Assembly (NCBI GenBank): GCA_964536085.1
Contig: CAZHWR010000001.1
Location: 85,730 to 149,729, forward strand
Direction: 5' to 3'
DNA: 64,000 nucleotides
DNA from: CAZHWR01 sp964536085
Lineage (GTDB): Bacteria > Bacillota > Clostridia > Oscillospirales > Ruminococcaceae
Shown: positions 33,588-43,426 of the stretch, piece after piece
Position numbering within the stretch: position 1 is the stretch's first letter
Layout of the letters: each line of letters starts with the position of its first letter
Notes under the pieces: generated by a model
Database searches by the model: none
What the model saw: only the letters and a program-made list of their open reading frames with translations
What the model was told of the DNA's origin: nothing
Position numbers and translations under genes: made by a program

Positions 33588-35324
33588 ATGAGCAATGGGG
33601 TTTTAAAACGGATTTCAATATATGTCGGAAAATATAAGCTGTTTTTGATTTTGGGGCTTATAAGCGCGATAATAAGCGTTGCGCTGTCGCTGTTTATTCC
33701 CGTTTTAATTGGAGACGGGGTGGATTTGATAATATCTCCGGGCAACGTAAATTTTCCGGGGATGATACCGATATTGATAACGCTCGCCGTTTCTATTGTG
33801 ATATCGGCTCTTTTTAACTGGCTTATGACGCTTTGCACCAATATTGTCACTCACCGCACGGTGAGGGACATCAGAAAGGATGCGTTTGAAAAGCTTCACA
33901 GGCTGCCGCTGAAATACGTCGATTCAAACGCTCACGGTGACATTATGGCGAGAGTAGTCGCTGATATTGACCAGATGTCCGACGGACTTTTGCAGGGATT
34001 TGCGCAGCTTTTTACAGGCGTTGTTACAATAGCGGGAACGATTTTATTTATGCTTTCTATTAACGTTTATATAACTCTGCTTGTTATCGTGCTGACTCCG
34101 ATATCCCTTTTTGTCGCCTCTTTTATCGCGAAGATGACGTTCAATAAATTCAAGGTGCAGTCCAAGGTGCGCGGAGAGCTCGGCGGAGTCACGGAGGAAA
34201 TGCTGACTAATCAGGCGGTCTTAAAGGCTTATTCCGGTGAAAGGCGGGCGCAGTCGCAGTTTGAGGAAGTGAACGCAAGACTTTACAAAATCGGAGTTCA
34301 GGCTCAGTTCTACTCGTCACTTACCAATCCCTGCACGCGGTTTGTAAACAACATGGTTTACGCGGCGGTTGGAATAGTCGGAGCGCTTACGGCGATTTCA
34401 GGAGGACTCACAATCGGAGGCATATCCTGCTTTTTGGCATACGCAAACCAATATACAAAGCCGTTTAATGAAATTTCTGGAGTGGTGACCGAGCTTCAGT
34501 CTGCGTTTGCGAGCGCGAAGCGCGTGTTTGATATCATCGACGAGTCGGACGAAGCTCCCGACGCAAAAGACGCGGTTACAATTGAAAATGCAAACGGAGC
34601 CGTGACCGCGGAGCACGTGGATTTTTCATATAAAAAGAGCAAAAAGCTGATAACTGATTTTAATCTTGAAACAAAAAGGGGTCAGAGAATAGCGATAGTA
34701 GGTCCCACGGGCTGCGGAAAAACGACGCTTATAAATCTTTTAATGCGTTTTTACGATGTAAACCGCGGCAAAATCACAGTGAACGGCGTTGACATACGCA
34801 ATATCAAGCGCGATAATCTGCGCTCGCTTTACGGGATGGTGCTTCAGGACACGTGGCTTTTCTCGGGAACCGTTAAAGAAAATATCGCATACGGAGTTCC
34901 GGGCGCAACCGACGAGCAGATAATCGCCGCGGCAAAGGCGGCGTACGCGCACAGCTTTATAAAACGCCTGCCGGACGGGTACGACACGGTTATCGGCGAG
35001 GACGGCGGAAGCATTTCTCAGGGGCAAAAGCAGCTTTTGTGCATAGCGCGCGTTATGCTGAAAAATCCGTCGATGCTGATTCTTGACGAGGCGACAAGCT
35101 CTATCGACACCCGCACGGAGCTTAAAATTCAAAAGGCTTTTAATAAGATGATGCAGGGTAAAACCAGCTTTATAGTCGCACACCGCCTTTCAACGATAAA
35201 GGAAGCGGATGTTATTTTGGTCATGCGCGACGGAAATATCATCGAACAGGGAACTCACGACGAGCTTCTTGCAAAAAAAGGATTTTACGCCGATTTATAT
35301 CAAAGTCAGTTCAAAGCGTCGTAG
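33588..35324 (+). CDS. Heterodimeric ABC exporter, subunit with canonical ATP site
   Basis: A 578-residue half-transporter: six membrane segments (20-310) and an ATPase (340-578). Walker A is GPTGCGKTT, Walker B MLILDEATSSID with the catalytic Glu, and the switch His is in VAHRLST. The signature is changed to ISQGQKQ, as in TM288 or BmrD partners, where it pairs with the degenerate site of the other subunit. Together with the previous gene this gives one active and one inactive ATP site. The start lies 30 bases after the previous stop with AAGGAATGG upstream. No terminator was seen after it. Confidence 0.92.
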   Translation: MSNGVLKRISIYVGKYKLFLILGLISAIISVALSLFIPVLIGDGVDLIISPGNVNFPGMIPILITLAVSIVISALFNWLMTLCTNIVTHRTVRDIRKDAFEKLHRLPLKYVDSNAHGDIMARVVADIDQMSDGLLQGFAQLFTGVVTIAGTILFMLSINVYITLLVIVLTPISLFVASFIAKMTFNKFKVQSKVRGELGGVTEEMLTNQAVLKAYSGERRAQSQFEEVNARLYKIGVQAQFYSSLTNPCTRFVNNMVYAAVGIVGALTAISGGLTIGGISCFLAYANQYTKPFNEISGVVTELQSAFASAKRVFDIIDESDEAPDAKDAVTIENANGAVTAEHVDFSYKKSKKLITDFNLETKRGQRIAIVGPTGCGKTTLINLLMRFYDVNRGKITVNGVDIRNIKRDNLRSLYGMVLQDTWLFSGTVKENIAYGVPGATDEQIIAAAKAAYAHSFIKRLPDGYDTVIGEDGGSISQGQKQLLCIARVMLKNPSMLILDEATSSIDTRTELKIQKAFNKMMQGKTSFIVAHRLSTIKEADVILVMRDGNIIEQGTHDELLAKKGFYADLYQSQFKAS

Positions 35325-35481
35325 GTATAAGATTACAATTTAGAAACAATTTATTACATTACTATAAATTACATTGACAAAAATTTATAAAAAGTAAAAT
35401 TAATATATACAAATACTATAAAGCGGGCGATAATTATGTTTAATTTATAGCATAAAAGAATAACAGTGTGATGGTTTATAT

Positions 35482-35949
35482 TGAAGGAGCAGTAACGAAT
35501 AAAAAGAAATTGTTTTGTTTTTAGCGGCATGTGTTGTTATCTCGTTATTTTCATTTGCGTCGGCAAATGAAAATAGTCTTATTATTAATAATTTGTCAAT
35601 TAGTGGAATTGATATTGACGCTGTAATGCAAAAGCAAGAAAAGAGTTTAAAAAATTATAAAATAATTAAAAATGAATTATCTTCCAATAGTCTTATAGCG
35701 AGTGATTATGCCGGTGCATATATTGACGATGATGGCAATTTGGTTGTAATGATTGCTGACGGGTGTGACCACTTGCAAGCAAAAAATGCATATATTGCGT
35801 CAAATCATGCTCTAAGTAGTACAGTACAAACTATTTCGAGCGCTGTGGACGACAGTAGTGTTACATATAATTCATTTTGCGTTGCTGTAAAAGCCGGCTA
35901 TATTATTGCAAAATTCAATTTAAAGCTTTGCACGGAAAGCATAATATAG
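35482..35949 (+). pseudogene. Broken secreted protein gene (mutated start and frameshift in signal peptide)
   Basis: AAGGAG is followed at normal spacing by ACG instead of ATG, then AAT AAA AAG AAA TTG TTT TGT TTT TAG. Adding one T to the T-run would restore N-K-K-K-L-F-C-F-L-A-A-C-V-V-I-S-L-F-S-F-A-S-A, a good signal peptide that continues in the frame open to 35949. The remaining 120 residues (YAGAYIDDDGNLVVMIAD and a Ser-rich helical part) resemble the propeptide region seen before secreted trypsin-like proteases, but no protease domain follows. Start mutation, frameshift and probable truncation together indicate a dead gene. GC is low. Confidence 0.65.
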
Positions 35950-35963
35950 AAGGAGAATTACAT

Positions 35964-36092
35964 ATGAAAAAGCTGGTATCAATTTTTATCTGCGCGGCGT
36001 TAACATTGCTCTGCATTTCCTGTGCGGATAAATCGGATGAAGAATTGATGAAGAGCGTCACCGAAGAAATCAGGATAACCGTAACCGAGTAA
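35964..36092 (+). CDS. Small lipoprotein, 42 residues
   Basis: The sequence opens with MKK, has a hydrophobic stretch VSIFICAALTLLCIS and a lipobox ending in Cys (LCISC), so the mature lipid-anchored peptide would be only about 23 residues, ending TEEIRITVTE. AAGGAG lies eight bases before the ATG and a strong terminator follows. It may be the intact remainder of a longer lipoprotein or a genuine micro-lipoprotein. It follows the broken secreted gene by 14 bases. Function unknown. Confidence 0.6.
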   Translation: MKKLVSIFICAALTLLCISCADKSDEELMKSVTEEIRITVTE

Positions 36093-36102
36093 AATAATCG
36101 AG

Positions 36103-36134
36103 CGCCCATGGCTTTATAAAGCCATGGGCTTTTT
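36103..36134 (+). terminator. Rho-independent terminator after the small lipoprotein
   Basis: Perfect stem GCCCATGGCTTTA / TAAAGCCATGGGC followed by TTTTT. Confidence 0.9.
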
Positions 36135-36277
36135 GTATATGCGGATTTGTACAGCAAAATATAACTTGTGCATTTGACTTTTTTGAGCACAACATATAGA
36201 ATAAAAAAGATAAAGGCTTCGCTTTTGTCTTTTGTTGATTGAAATCTTTTCCTTTTACTGAAAGGACGGTTATAATA

Positions 36278-38263
36278 ATGGCAAAGAAAACCAAGGCTCA
36301 ATACGGAAACGATGATATTATATCGTTAAAGGGCGCAGAACGCGTCAGGAAGCGCCCCGCGGTAATTTTCGGCTCGGACGGTATCGAGGGCTGCGAGCAT
36401 TCGGTGTTCGAGATTTTATCAAACGCTATCGACGAAGCCCGGGAGGGCTTCGGAAAAAAGATAATAATTACAAAATTCAAGGACGGCTCGATTCAGGTCG
36501 AGGATTTCGGGCGCGGTATTCCCGTTGATTACAATTCAAAGGAAGAACGCTACAACTGGGAGCTGTTGTTCTGCGAGATGTACGCAGGAGGAAAATACAA
36601 TAACAATGACGGTGAAAGCTATGAGTTTTCCCTCGGGCTCAACGGGCTGGGTCTGTGCGCCACGCAGTACGCTTCGGAATATATGGACGTTGAGATAAAC
36701 AACGGCGAAAACAAGTATAATCTTCATTTCGAGCGCGGGGAAAACGTCGGCGGGATGAAAAAGGAACCGTGTAAAAAGCGCCAGACGGGAACAAAGATAA
36801 AATGGAAGCCTGATTTGGACGTTTTTACCGACATTGATATCCCTTCTGAATATTTTGAGGACGTTTTAAAACGGCAGGCGGTCGTCAACAAGGGGCTGGT
36901 ATTCGAGCTTAAAACTCAAACCGGCTCAGGATTTGAAACAAAAGAGTTCTGCTATGCCGACGGCATTACCGACTACGTTAAAGAAATAGCGGGCGAAAAC
37001 GCTTTGACCTCGGTCCAGTATTGGGAGCACGAGGACCGCGGACGGGACCGCGAGGACAAGTCTGAATATAAGGTGAAGCTGTCGGTGGCGTTCACGTTTT
37101 CAAACCGCGTTAAGCAGGCGGAGTATTATCACAATTCAAGCTTTCTTGAGCACGGCGGCTCGCCTGAACGCGCTGTCCGTCAGGCGTTTGTGTCGCAGAT
37201 TGACTCGTATTTAAAGCAGGGAAACAAATATCTGAAAAACGAGGGCAAAATAACTTTTGCGGATGTTGAGGACTGTTTGATTTTGGTTTCGTCCAGCTTT
37301 TCAACACAAACGTCTTATGAAAACCAGACAAAAAAAGCGATAACAAATAAGTTCATCTACGAGGCGATGACCAAATTCTTAAAGCATCGACTCGAGGTGT
37401 ATTTTATTGAAAATCCCGACGAGGCGGTCAAAATCGCAGAGCAGGTCATGATAAACAAGCGCAGCCGCGAAAACGCCGAAAAAACCCGCCTGAACATGAA
37501 AAAAAAGCTTGCCGGAAGCATAGACCTTGCGAACCGCGTGCAGAAATTCGTCGATTGCAGAACAAAGGACGTATCCCGCCGCGAGATATATATCGTGGAG
37601 GGAGATTCGGCTTTGGGCTCGTGCAAGCTCGGACGTGATTCTGAGTTTCAGGCCATAATACCCGTTCGGGGAAAGATACTGAATTGCCTGAAAGCCGAGT
37701 ACAATAAGATATTTAAAAACGACATTATAACCGATATCATCAAAGTCCTCGGCTGCGGAGTAGAGGTTCAAAGCAAGGCGAACAAGGATTTGTCATCGTT
37801 TGATATAAACGGTCTGCGCTGGAACAAAATAGTCATCTGCACCGACGCGGACGTAGACGGATTTCACATAAGAACTCTTATCCTTACAATGCTTTACAGA
37901 CTCACCCCCACGCTAATCGAGCGGGGATATGTGTATATTGCGGAATCTCCGCTTTTTGAGATAACGACGAAGGACGACACCTATTTTGCATACACCGAGA
38001 AGGAAAAACAGGAGGTTATGCAAAAAATTGACGGCAAAAAGTGCACGATACAGCGCTCCAAGGGACTCGGTGAAAACGAGCCGGAAATGATGTGGATTAC
38101 GACCATGAATCCCAAAACCAGAAGGCTTATCAAGGTATCTCCGGCTGAGGCCGAGGCGACCTCTCGGATGTTTGACCTTCTGCTCGGCGACAATTTGCAG
38201 GGCAGAAAGGATTATATTTCTGAGTTCGGCGGAGATTATCTCGACCTTGCGGATATTAGTTAG
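36278..38263 (+). CDS. parE: Type IIA DNA topoisomerase subunit B (topoisomerase IV ParE-like)
   Basis: A 661-residue ATPase subunit that opens and passes DNA together with the next gene product. The GHKL ATPase domain shows EILSNAIDEA (Asn for magnesium), DFGRGIPV and GLNGLGLCATQYAS. The Toprim domain has VEGDSALGS, PVRGKILNCLKA and the acidic triad region TDADVDGFHIRTL. Several signatures deviate from gyrase (DNSIDEA becomes SNAIDEA, EGDSAGGS becomes EGDSALGS), so it belongs to a divergent clade, more likely the decatenating enzyme than the main gyrase. The start is ATG 36278 with AAAGGA upstream; an in-frame ATG at 36239 lies too far up. parC begins 11 bases after the stop. Confidence 0.88.
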   Translation: MAKKTKAQYGNDDIISLKGAERVRKRPAVIFGSDGIEGCEHSVFEILSNAIDEAREGFGKKIIITKFKDGSIQVEDFGRGIPVDYNSKEERYNWELLFCEMYAGGKYNNNDGESYEFSLGLNGLGLCATQYASEYMDVEINNGENKYNLHFERGENVGGMKKEPCKKRQTGTKIKWKPDLDVFTDIDIPSEYFEDVLKRQAVVNKGLVFELKTQTGSGFETKEFCYADGITDYVKEIAGENALTSVQYWEHEDRGRDREDKSEYKVKLSVAFTFSNRVKQAEYYHNSSFLEHGGSPERAVRQAFVSQIDSYLKQGNKYLKNEGKITFADVEDCLILVSSSFSTQTSYENQTKKAITNKFIYEAMTKFLKHRLEVYFIENPDEAVKIAEQVMINKRSRENAEKTRLNMKKKLAGSIDLANRVQKFVDCRTKDVSRREIYIVEGDSALGSCKLGRDSEFQAIIPVRGKILNCLKAEYNKIFKNDIITDIIKVLGCGVEVQSKANKDLSSFDINGLRWNKIVICTDADVDGFHIRTLILTMLYRLTPTLIERGYVYIAESPLFEITTKDDTYFAYTEKEKQEVMQKIDGKKCTIQRSKGLGENEPEMMWITTMNPKTRRLIKVSPAEAEATSRMFDLLLGDNLQGRKDYISEFGGDYLDLADIS

Positions 38264-38274
38264 GAGAAATATTG

Positions 38275-40509
38275 ATGGCAAAAAAGAAAAAGGAAATTGC
38301 AAGAGCGACCGATATTCCCGACAGCGCTCATATCCAAGGAGGCGGTCAGGTAATTGATCAACCGATAGTCGATACGCTGCGGGAAAATTTCATGCCGTAT
38401 GCCATGAGCGTTATTATTTCGCGCGCTCTGCCTGAAATCGACGGCTTTAAGCCGTCGCACAGGAAGCTGTTGTACACCATGTATAAAATGGGGCTTTTAA
38501 CGGGAGCGCGTACTAAATCCGCAAATGTTGTGGGAAGCACGATGCGTCTTAATCCTCACGGCGATATGGCAATTTATGAAACGATGGTGGGGCTTTCGCG
38601 CGGCTATGAAGCGCTTTTGTACCCGTTTGTGGACAGCAAGGGAAATTTCGGAAAGGCTTATTCGCGCGACATGGCGTTTGCCGCGTCAAGATATACCGAG
38701 GTCAGGCTCGACCCGATATGCAACGAAATTTTCAGGGACATTGACAAGGATACGGTTGATTTTATCCCGAATTACGACAATACTACGACCGAGCCTGTTC
38801 TGCTCCCGACGTCCTTCCCGACTATACTCACCAACTCAAATGTGGGAATAGCGGTTTCGATGGCAAGCTCTATCTGCTCGTTTAATTTGCAGGAAATCTG
38901 CGATACGACCATCGCGCTTATCAAAGACCCCGGGCACGATATATCTGAAACGTTAAAGGGACCGGATTTTCCGGGCGGCGGATATTTGATATATAACGAA
39001 GCGGAGCTTAAAAAGATTTATGAAACAGGTCGCGGAAGCGTTAAGATAAGGGCGAAGTACGTCTATGATAAATCCAATAACTGCATAGACATAACGGAAA
39101 TTCCTCCGACAACCACGGTGGAAGCTATTATGGATAAGATTGTCGACCTTATAAAGCAGGGAAAAATCCGCGAGATTTCCGATATGCGCGACGAAACGGA
39201 TCTGTCCGGGCTTAAGCTGACGCTCGATTTAAAGCGCGGGATAGACCCGGAAAAGCTGATGAACAAGCTTTTCCGTTTGACTCCGCTTCAGGACAGCTAT
39301 TCCGCAAATTTCAACATACTCATAGGCGGTATGCCGAAGGTGATGGGAGTTCGCGGGATAATCGAGGAATGGACGGCGTTCAGAGCCGAGTGCATACGCC
39401 GCCGCACAAACTTCGATCTGAAAAAGAAAAAAGAAAAGCTTCATTTGTTAAACGGACTTTCAAAAATTCTGCTGGATATCGATAAAGCGGTAAAAATTGT
39501 GCGTGAGACCGAAGAAGAAGCCGAGGTAGTTCCTAATTTGATGATAGGCTTCGGGATAGACAAAATCCAGGCGGAATATGTCGCTGAGATAAAGCTGAGG
39601 CATTTAAACCGCGAATATATTTTAAAACGCACGCAGGAAATAGAACAGCTTAAAAAAGACATTGCCCAGATGGAGGATATTCTTTCGAGCAGCAGAAGGA
39701 TAAAGGGCATAATCGTAGAGGAGCTTCGTGAGATAGCTAAAAAATATTCAAAGCCGAGAAAAACGCTTATATTATACGTCGACGAGACCGAGGCTTCGGA
39801 TGAAGAAGAGGAAATACCCGATTATCCGGTGCATATTTTCCTGACAAAGGACGGATATTTCAAAAAGGTCACTCCGCAGTCGCTTAGAATGAGCGGCGAG
39901 CACAAGCTCAAGCAGGGGGACGAAATAGCTTATCACATCGAGACCAACAACAATTCCGAGCTTTTGTTCTTTACAGATAAGCATCAGGTTTACAAATGCC
40001 GCGCGCGCGATTTTGACGACACAAAGGTCAGCCTTTTGGGTGATTTTATACCTGTTAAACTTTCTTTTGATGAAAACGAGCAGGTGGTCGGAATGATAAA
40101 TACAAATGATTACTCTGGCTATGTTTTGTTTGTGTTCTTAAACGGTAAGGCGGCAAAGGTTCCTCTTAGCGCTTATCAGACTAAAACCAACCGCAAAAGA
40201 CTTGCCAACGCTTATTCGGATAAATCACAGCTTGTCGCGATGTTTTCCGATTCCGAAGAGCGGGAGTATGTAATCACATCGTCCTCGCAGAGAAAGCTGC
40301 TTTTTAATTCGGCAATGCTGAGCCTTAAAGCTACAAAGAGTACGCAGGGCGTAGCGGTCATGACGCTCAGAAAAAACGCGATCGTTGAAGCTGCGGAGGC
40401 GTACAGAGAGGGAATGCTTTCAAACCCGCACAGATACAGAGCGAAAAATCTTCCCGCGGCGGGAGCGATAGTGCGAAGCGAGGATATCGGTGAGCAGCTT
40501 ACGCTCTGA
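38275..40509 (+). CDS. parC: Type IIA DNA topoisomerase subunit A (topoisomerase IV ParC-like)
   Basis: A 744-residue DNA-cleaving subunit. The N-terminal winged helix has MSVIISRALPEIDGFKPSHRKLLYTM, and the catalytic Tyr is in AASRYTEVRLDPICNEIF. A coiled-coil tower (about 385-490) follows, then a beta-pinwheel C-terminus (525-730). No gyrase-specific GyrA-box (QRRGGKG) is visible, and the protein is shorter than gyrase A, both pointing to topoisomerase IV-type decatenation. AGGAG lies eight bases before ATG 38275. It is cotranscribed with parE. A GCCGCCGA/TCGGCGGC hairpin (40520-40539) follows the stop. Confidence 0.88.
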   Translation: MAKKKKEIARATDIPDSAHIQGGGQVIDQPIVDTLRENFMPYAMSVIISRALPEIDGFKPSHRKLLYTMYKMGLLTGARTKSANVVGSTMRLNPHGDMAIYETMVGLSRGYEALLYPFVDSKGNFGKAYSRDMAFAASRYTEVRLDPICNEIFRDIDKDTVDFIPNYDNTTTEPVLLPTSFPTILTNSNVGIAVSMASSICSFNLQEICDTTIALIKDPGHDISETLKGPDFPGGGYLIYNEAELKKIYETGRGSVKIRAKYVYDKSNNCIDITEIPPTTTVEAIMDKIVDLIKQGKIREISDMRDETDLSGLKLTLDLKRGIDPEKLMNKLFRLTPLQDSYSANFNILIGGMPKVMGVRGIIEEWTAFRAECIRRRTNFDLKKKKEKLHLLNGLSKILLDIDKAVKIVRETEEEAEVVPNLMIGFGIDKIQAEYVAEIKLRHLNREYILKRTQEIEQLKKDIAQMEDILSSSRRIKGIIVEELREIAKKYSKPRKTLILYVDETEASDEEEEIPDYPVHIFLTKDGYFKKVTPQSLRMSGEHKLKQGDEIAYHIETNNNSELLFFTDKHQVYKCRARDFDDTKVSLLGDFIPVKLSFDENEQVVGMINTNDYSGYVLFVFLNGKAAKVPLSAYQTKTNRKRLANAYSDKSQLVAMFSDSEEREYVITSSSQRKLLFNSAMLSLKATKSTQGVAVMTLRKNAIVEAAEAYREGMLSNPHRYRAKNLPAAGAIVRSEDIGEQLTL

Positions 40510-40519
40510 TAAATAAACA

Positions 40520-40539
40520 GCCGCCGATATTTCGGCGGC
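40520..40539 (+). terminator. Hairpin after parC (possible terminator)
   Basis: Stem GCCGCCGA / TCGGCGGC with a four-base loop, without a T-run. Confidence 0.45.
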
Positions 40540-40675
40540 ATGTGCATTAAGCGGCTCAAAGCAAACGTAAGCGCTTGATTTTAAGCTTTTTATATTTTAA
40601 TGAACCTTAATGCAGTATTATTATGCGATTGGTTTTGATAATTAGTCAAGGAATATTATTCCTTAAAAATAATGC

Positions 40676-40704
40676 TTGCATTTTTTAAAAGAGTGTGGTA
40701 TCAT
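40676..40704 (+). promoter_or_regulatory. Promoter of secG
   Basis: TTGCAT (40676-40681), 17-base spacer, TATCAT (40699-40704), 35 bases before the secG start. Confidence 0.75.
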
Positions 40705-40738
40705 ACTAAAAGCTATTTAATACGGAGGATGAAATATT

Positions 40739-40993
40739 ATGTCGGATATTATCAATATTGTGAGCGCGGCGCTGATGATTATAACAAGCGTTTTGCTGCT
40801 CATTGTCATAGCAATGCAGGAAAGCAGGCAAACAGGAATGTCGGGAGCTATTTCGGGCGGAAGCTCAGACTCATATCTCGGCAAAAACCGCGGAAGAACT
40901 AAAGATGCGGCTTTGGCAAGGATAACAAAAATTTTAGCTGTGATCTTTTTTGTTATTGCTCTTGCGGTAAATATTGTGGATTCGTTCCTTTAA
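40739..40993 (+). CDS. secG: Preprotein translocase subunit SecG
   Basis: An 84-residue membrane protein of the SecYEG channel. Two membrane helices (IVSAALMIITSVLLLIVIAMQ and ITKILAVIFFVIALAVNIV) flank a glycine/serine-rich cytoplasmic loop (SGAISGGSSDSYLGKNRGRTKDAAL), the family hallmark. GGAGG lies nine bases before the ATG. It has its own promoter and terminator and precedes rnr, the usual clostridial arrangement. Confidence 0.92.
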   Translation: MSDIINIVSAALMIITSVLLLIVIAMQESRQTGMSGAISGGSSDSYLGKNRGRTKDAALARITKILAVIFFVIALAVNIVDSFL

Positions 40994-41008
40994 TATTTTT
41001 TGAATTTC

Positions 41009-41040
41009 AGTCCCGCTTTATTTTTAGCGGGACTTTATTT
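41009..41040 (+). terminator. Rho-independent terminator of secG
   Basis: Perfect stem AGTCCCGCT / AGCGGGACT followed by TTATTT. Confidence 0.8.
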
Positions 41041-41141
41041 GTTTATAATAGTTTTGTAGGGATTTGTCTGAATTTTATTGTTGGATGTATTTTTATCCAT
41101 GTTGGGATTCAGCCATGCTTTATATTAAAAAGAGTGTGTTT

Positions 41142-43319
41142 ATGAAAAATAAGAAAAACAAAAGCTATTCAAAGCGCAGCGCGCAGAAAAATAAAAGACG
41201 GTCGGTAATAAAAGGGCAACGCAATAAAGACAGCGTTGAATTTTTAAAGGCTGTGGTTAAAAAATCCGGTAAACGGGGTGTTTCGGCGAACGAGCTTTTT
41301 GAAATTTGCAGAGTCAGCAAAAGTGAAAAAGGCAAGCTTTTTAAAAAGCTTGAGAGCTTGTGCCGCAGCGGGGATATATCTGAATACAGGCGCAGATGGT
41401 ATGCGCCCGAAAACCTCGGCGGCGAACGCGCCGTGGTGGTCAGCCTTAACAAAACCTTCGGATTTGTAAAAAAGGCTTCGGACGAATCCGAGCTTTTTGT
41501 GGCGGGAAAATATCTGATGGGTGCGATGCCCGGGGACGAGGTACTGATTAAAGAATATTCATCGTCCAAGGGCGCCGAGGCGCGGATCCTGGCTGTCGTA
41601 AAACAGTCTGACGAAGCGTTTTCCGGCGTGGTTATTAAAGAAAATTCCGAAAAATGTATTCTGCCCGATAAAATATGCGGATTTGCCATAAAGCTTGACA
41701 AAAAAAGCCTCGGATACAAGGCGGGTGATAAGGTAGTCGCAAAAATAGCGTCCCGCGGGCATTCGCATAAAGAGCATATCGCCCGGGTTATAGCCGGCTT
41801 CGGAACGGCTTCCCGTGCGTCTGCATGTGCGGACGCGTATTTAAAAGCAAACGGAATAACGGAAGAGTTCCCAGACGGGTGCGTTAAGCAGGCGAGGGCG
41901 ATTCAAAATGCCGGGACCACCCAAGGCGACAGGGAAAACCGCGCTGATTTTACAGACAAGCGCATTTTCACTATCGACAGTTCTGAAAGCAAGGATCTTG
42001 ACGACGCGGTTTCAATTGAAAAATCAGGTGAAGATTACATTCTGGGCGTTCATATAGCGGATGTATCGCATTATGTCAAGGAAAACAGCCCGCTTGATAG
42101 GGAAGCGTTTGAGCGAGGTACAAGCATATATTTTGCAGACCGCGTTATCCCGATGTTGCCGAAAGAGCTTTCAAACGGAATCTGCTCGCTTAATCCAAAT
42201 GAGGAAAGGCTTGCGTTTTCCGCCGTGATAACGCTTGACAAAAATGCTCAAATCACGGATTTTAAGTTTGTTAAGAGCATTATAAAATCGCGCGTAAAGG
42301 GCGTTTATTCGGAAATTAATTCCATACTAGCGCATGATGAGAAAGAAGAAATAAAGCAAAAATATTCTGAGCTTTACGACGATATCTTTTTGATGGACGA
42401 GCTGACCGACAAGTTAATCAAAAACCGCCGTAAACGCGGCGCGCCCGACATTGAAACGACGGAGAGCAGGATAATAACCGAAAACGGCGTCGCAGTGGAC
42501 GTTGTACCGAGAAAGCGCGGAAAGTCCGAAATGATAATCGAGGAATTTATGCTTGCGGCAAACAACTGCGCGGCTGTTTTCGCCCGAAAAAACAGCTTGC
42601 CGTTTGTTAACCGCGTGCATGAAGACCCGCCTGAAGACAAAATTGAATCGCTGAAAGTTATACTCCGCGCGATGGGGATTCAGGTCAATGCGCTTAAGGA
42701 CGGAAAAAATCCAAAGGAGCTTAGCAATATATTAAAAAGCTGTGCGGATATGCCCGCCTTTCCTGCGGTAAACAGGCTCATTGTGCGAAGCATGGCAAAA
42801 GCAAAATATTCAAGCGAGATTTCGGGGCATTACGGCTTGGCGCTTGATGATTACGCTCATTTTACCTCGCCTATAAGGCGCTATCCCGATTTAGCAATTC
42901 ACAGGATAATGAGCGAGTTTTTAACGTTGAAAAACAGCGAAAAGATCGGCAAAAAATATTCGGGATTCGCGGCGTTGTCAGCCAATCAGTCCACAAACGC
43001 GGAGATCCGCGCGGTAAAGCTGGAGCGCGACTGCGAGGACTGCTATAAAGCGGAGTATATGCAAAAGTTCATCGGAGACGAGTTTTCGGCGACGGTATCG
43101 TCAGCCACATTGTTCGGCTTTTTTGCTGAGCTTGATAATTCGGTCGAGGGGCTTGTGAGTATATCGAGTCTCGGGGATTCCGGGTTTCAGTACGACGGCG
43201 CTGTAAGCCTGATAAATTCCACAGGAAGAAAAATAGCCGTGGGCGACAGGGTCAGGGTAAAGTGCGTCAAGGCGGACGTGAACAGCGGCAGAATCGACTT
43301 TGAACCGGTTGAATTGTAA
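41142..43319 (+). CDS. rnr: Ribonuclease R
   Basis: A 725-residue 3'-5' exoribonuclease that degrades structured RNA. The order is a lysine-rich N-terminus, a winged helix (about 30-85), two cold-shock OB folds (95-240; VSLNKTFGFVKKA), the RNB catalytic domain (about 270-600; IDSSESKDLDDAVSI with the metal-binding acids, HYGLALDDYAHFTSPIRRYPDLAIHR) and an S1 domain at the C-terminus (FSATVSSATLFGFFAELDNSVEGLVSI). The start is taken as ATG 41142 (MKNKKNKSYSK); earlier in-frame starts near 41064 and 41115 have no better ribosome site. secG lies directly upstream as in many Firmicutes, where smpB often follows but is not seen here. Confidence 0.93.
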   Translation: MKNKKNKSYSKRSAQKNKRRSVIKGQRNKDSVEFLKAVVKKSGKRGVSANELFEICRVSKSEKGKLFKKLESLCRSGDISEYRRRWYAPENLGGERAVVVSLNKTFGFVKKASDESELFVAGKYLMGAMPGDEVLIKEYSSSKGAEARILAVVKQSDEAFSGVVIKENSEKCILPDKICGFAIKLDKKSLGYKAGDKVVAKIASRGHSHKEHIARVIAGFGTASRASACADAYLKANGITEEFPDGCVKQARAIQNAGTTQGDRENRADFTDKRIFTIDSSESKDLDDAVSIEKSGEDYILGVHIADVSHYVKENSPLDREAFERGTSIYFADRVIPMLPKELSNGICSLNPNEERLAFSAVITLDKNAQITDFKFVKSIIKSRVKGVYSEINSILAHDEKEEIKQKYSELYDDIFLMDELTDKLIKNRRKRGAPDIETTESRIITENGVAVDVVPRKRGKSEMIIEEFMLAANNCAAVFARKNSLPFVNRVHEDPPEDKIESLKVILRAMGIQVNALKDGKNPKELSNILKSCADMPAFPAVNRLIVRSMAKAKYSSEISGHYGLALDDYAHFTSPIRRYPDLAIHRIMSEFLTLKNSEKIGKKYSGFAALSANQSTNAEIRAVKLERDCEDCYKAEYMQKFIGDEFSATVSSATLFGFFAELDNSVEGLVSISSLGDSGFQYDGAVSLINSTGRKIAVGDRVRVKCVKADVNSGRIDFEPVEL

Positions 43320-43426
43320 AATGTTGCATAAAAGTATTGATTTTAGTATTATTTATATTATTCTATTATTTGGCGGCGTTGATTTTACACTTGATTATAT
43401 AAAGACAGGTTTCGGAGGGCATTGCT

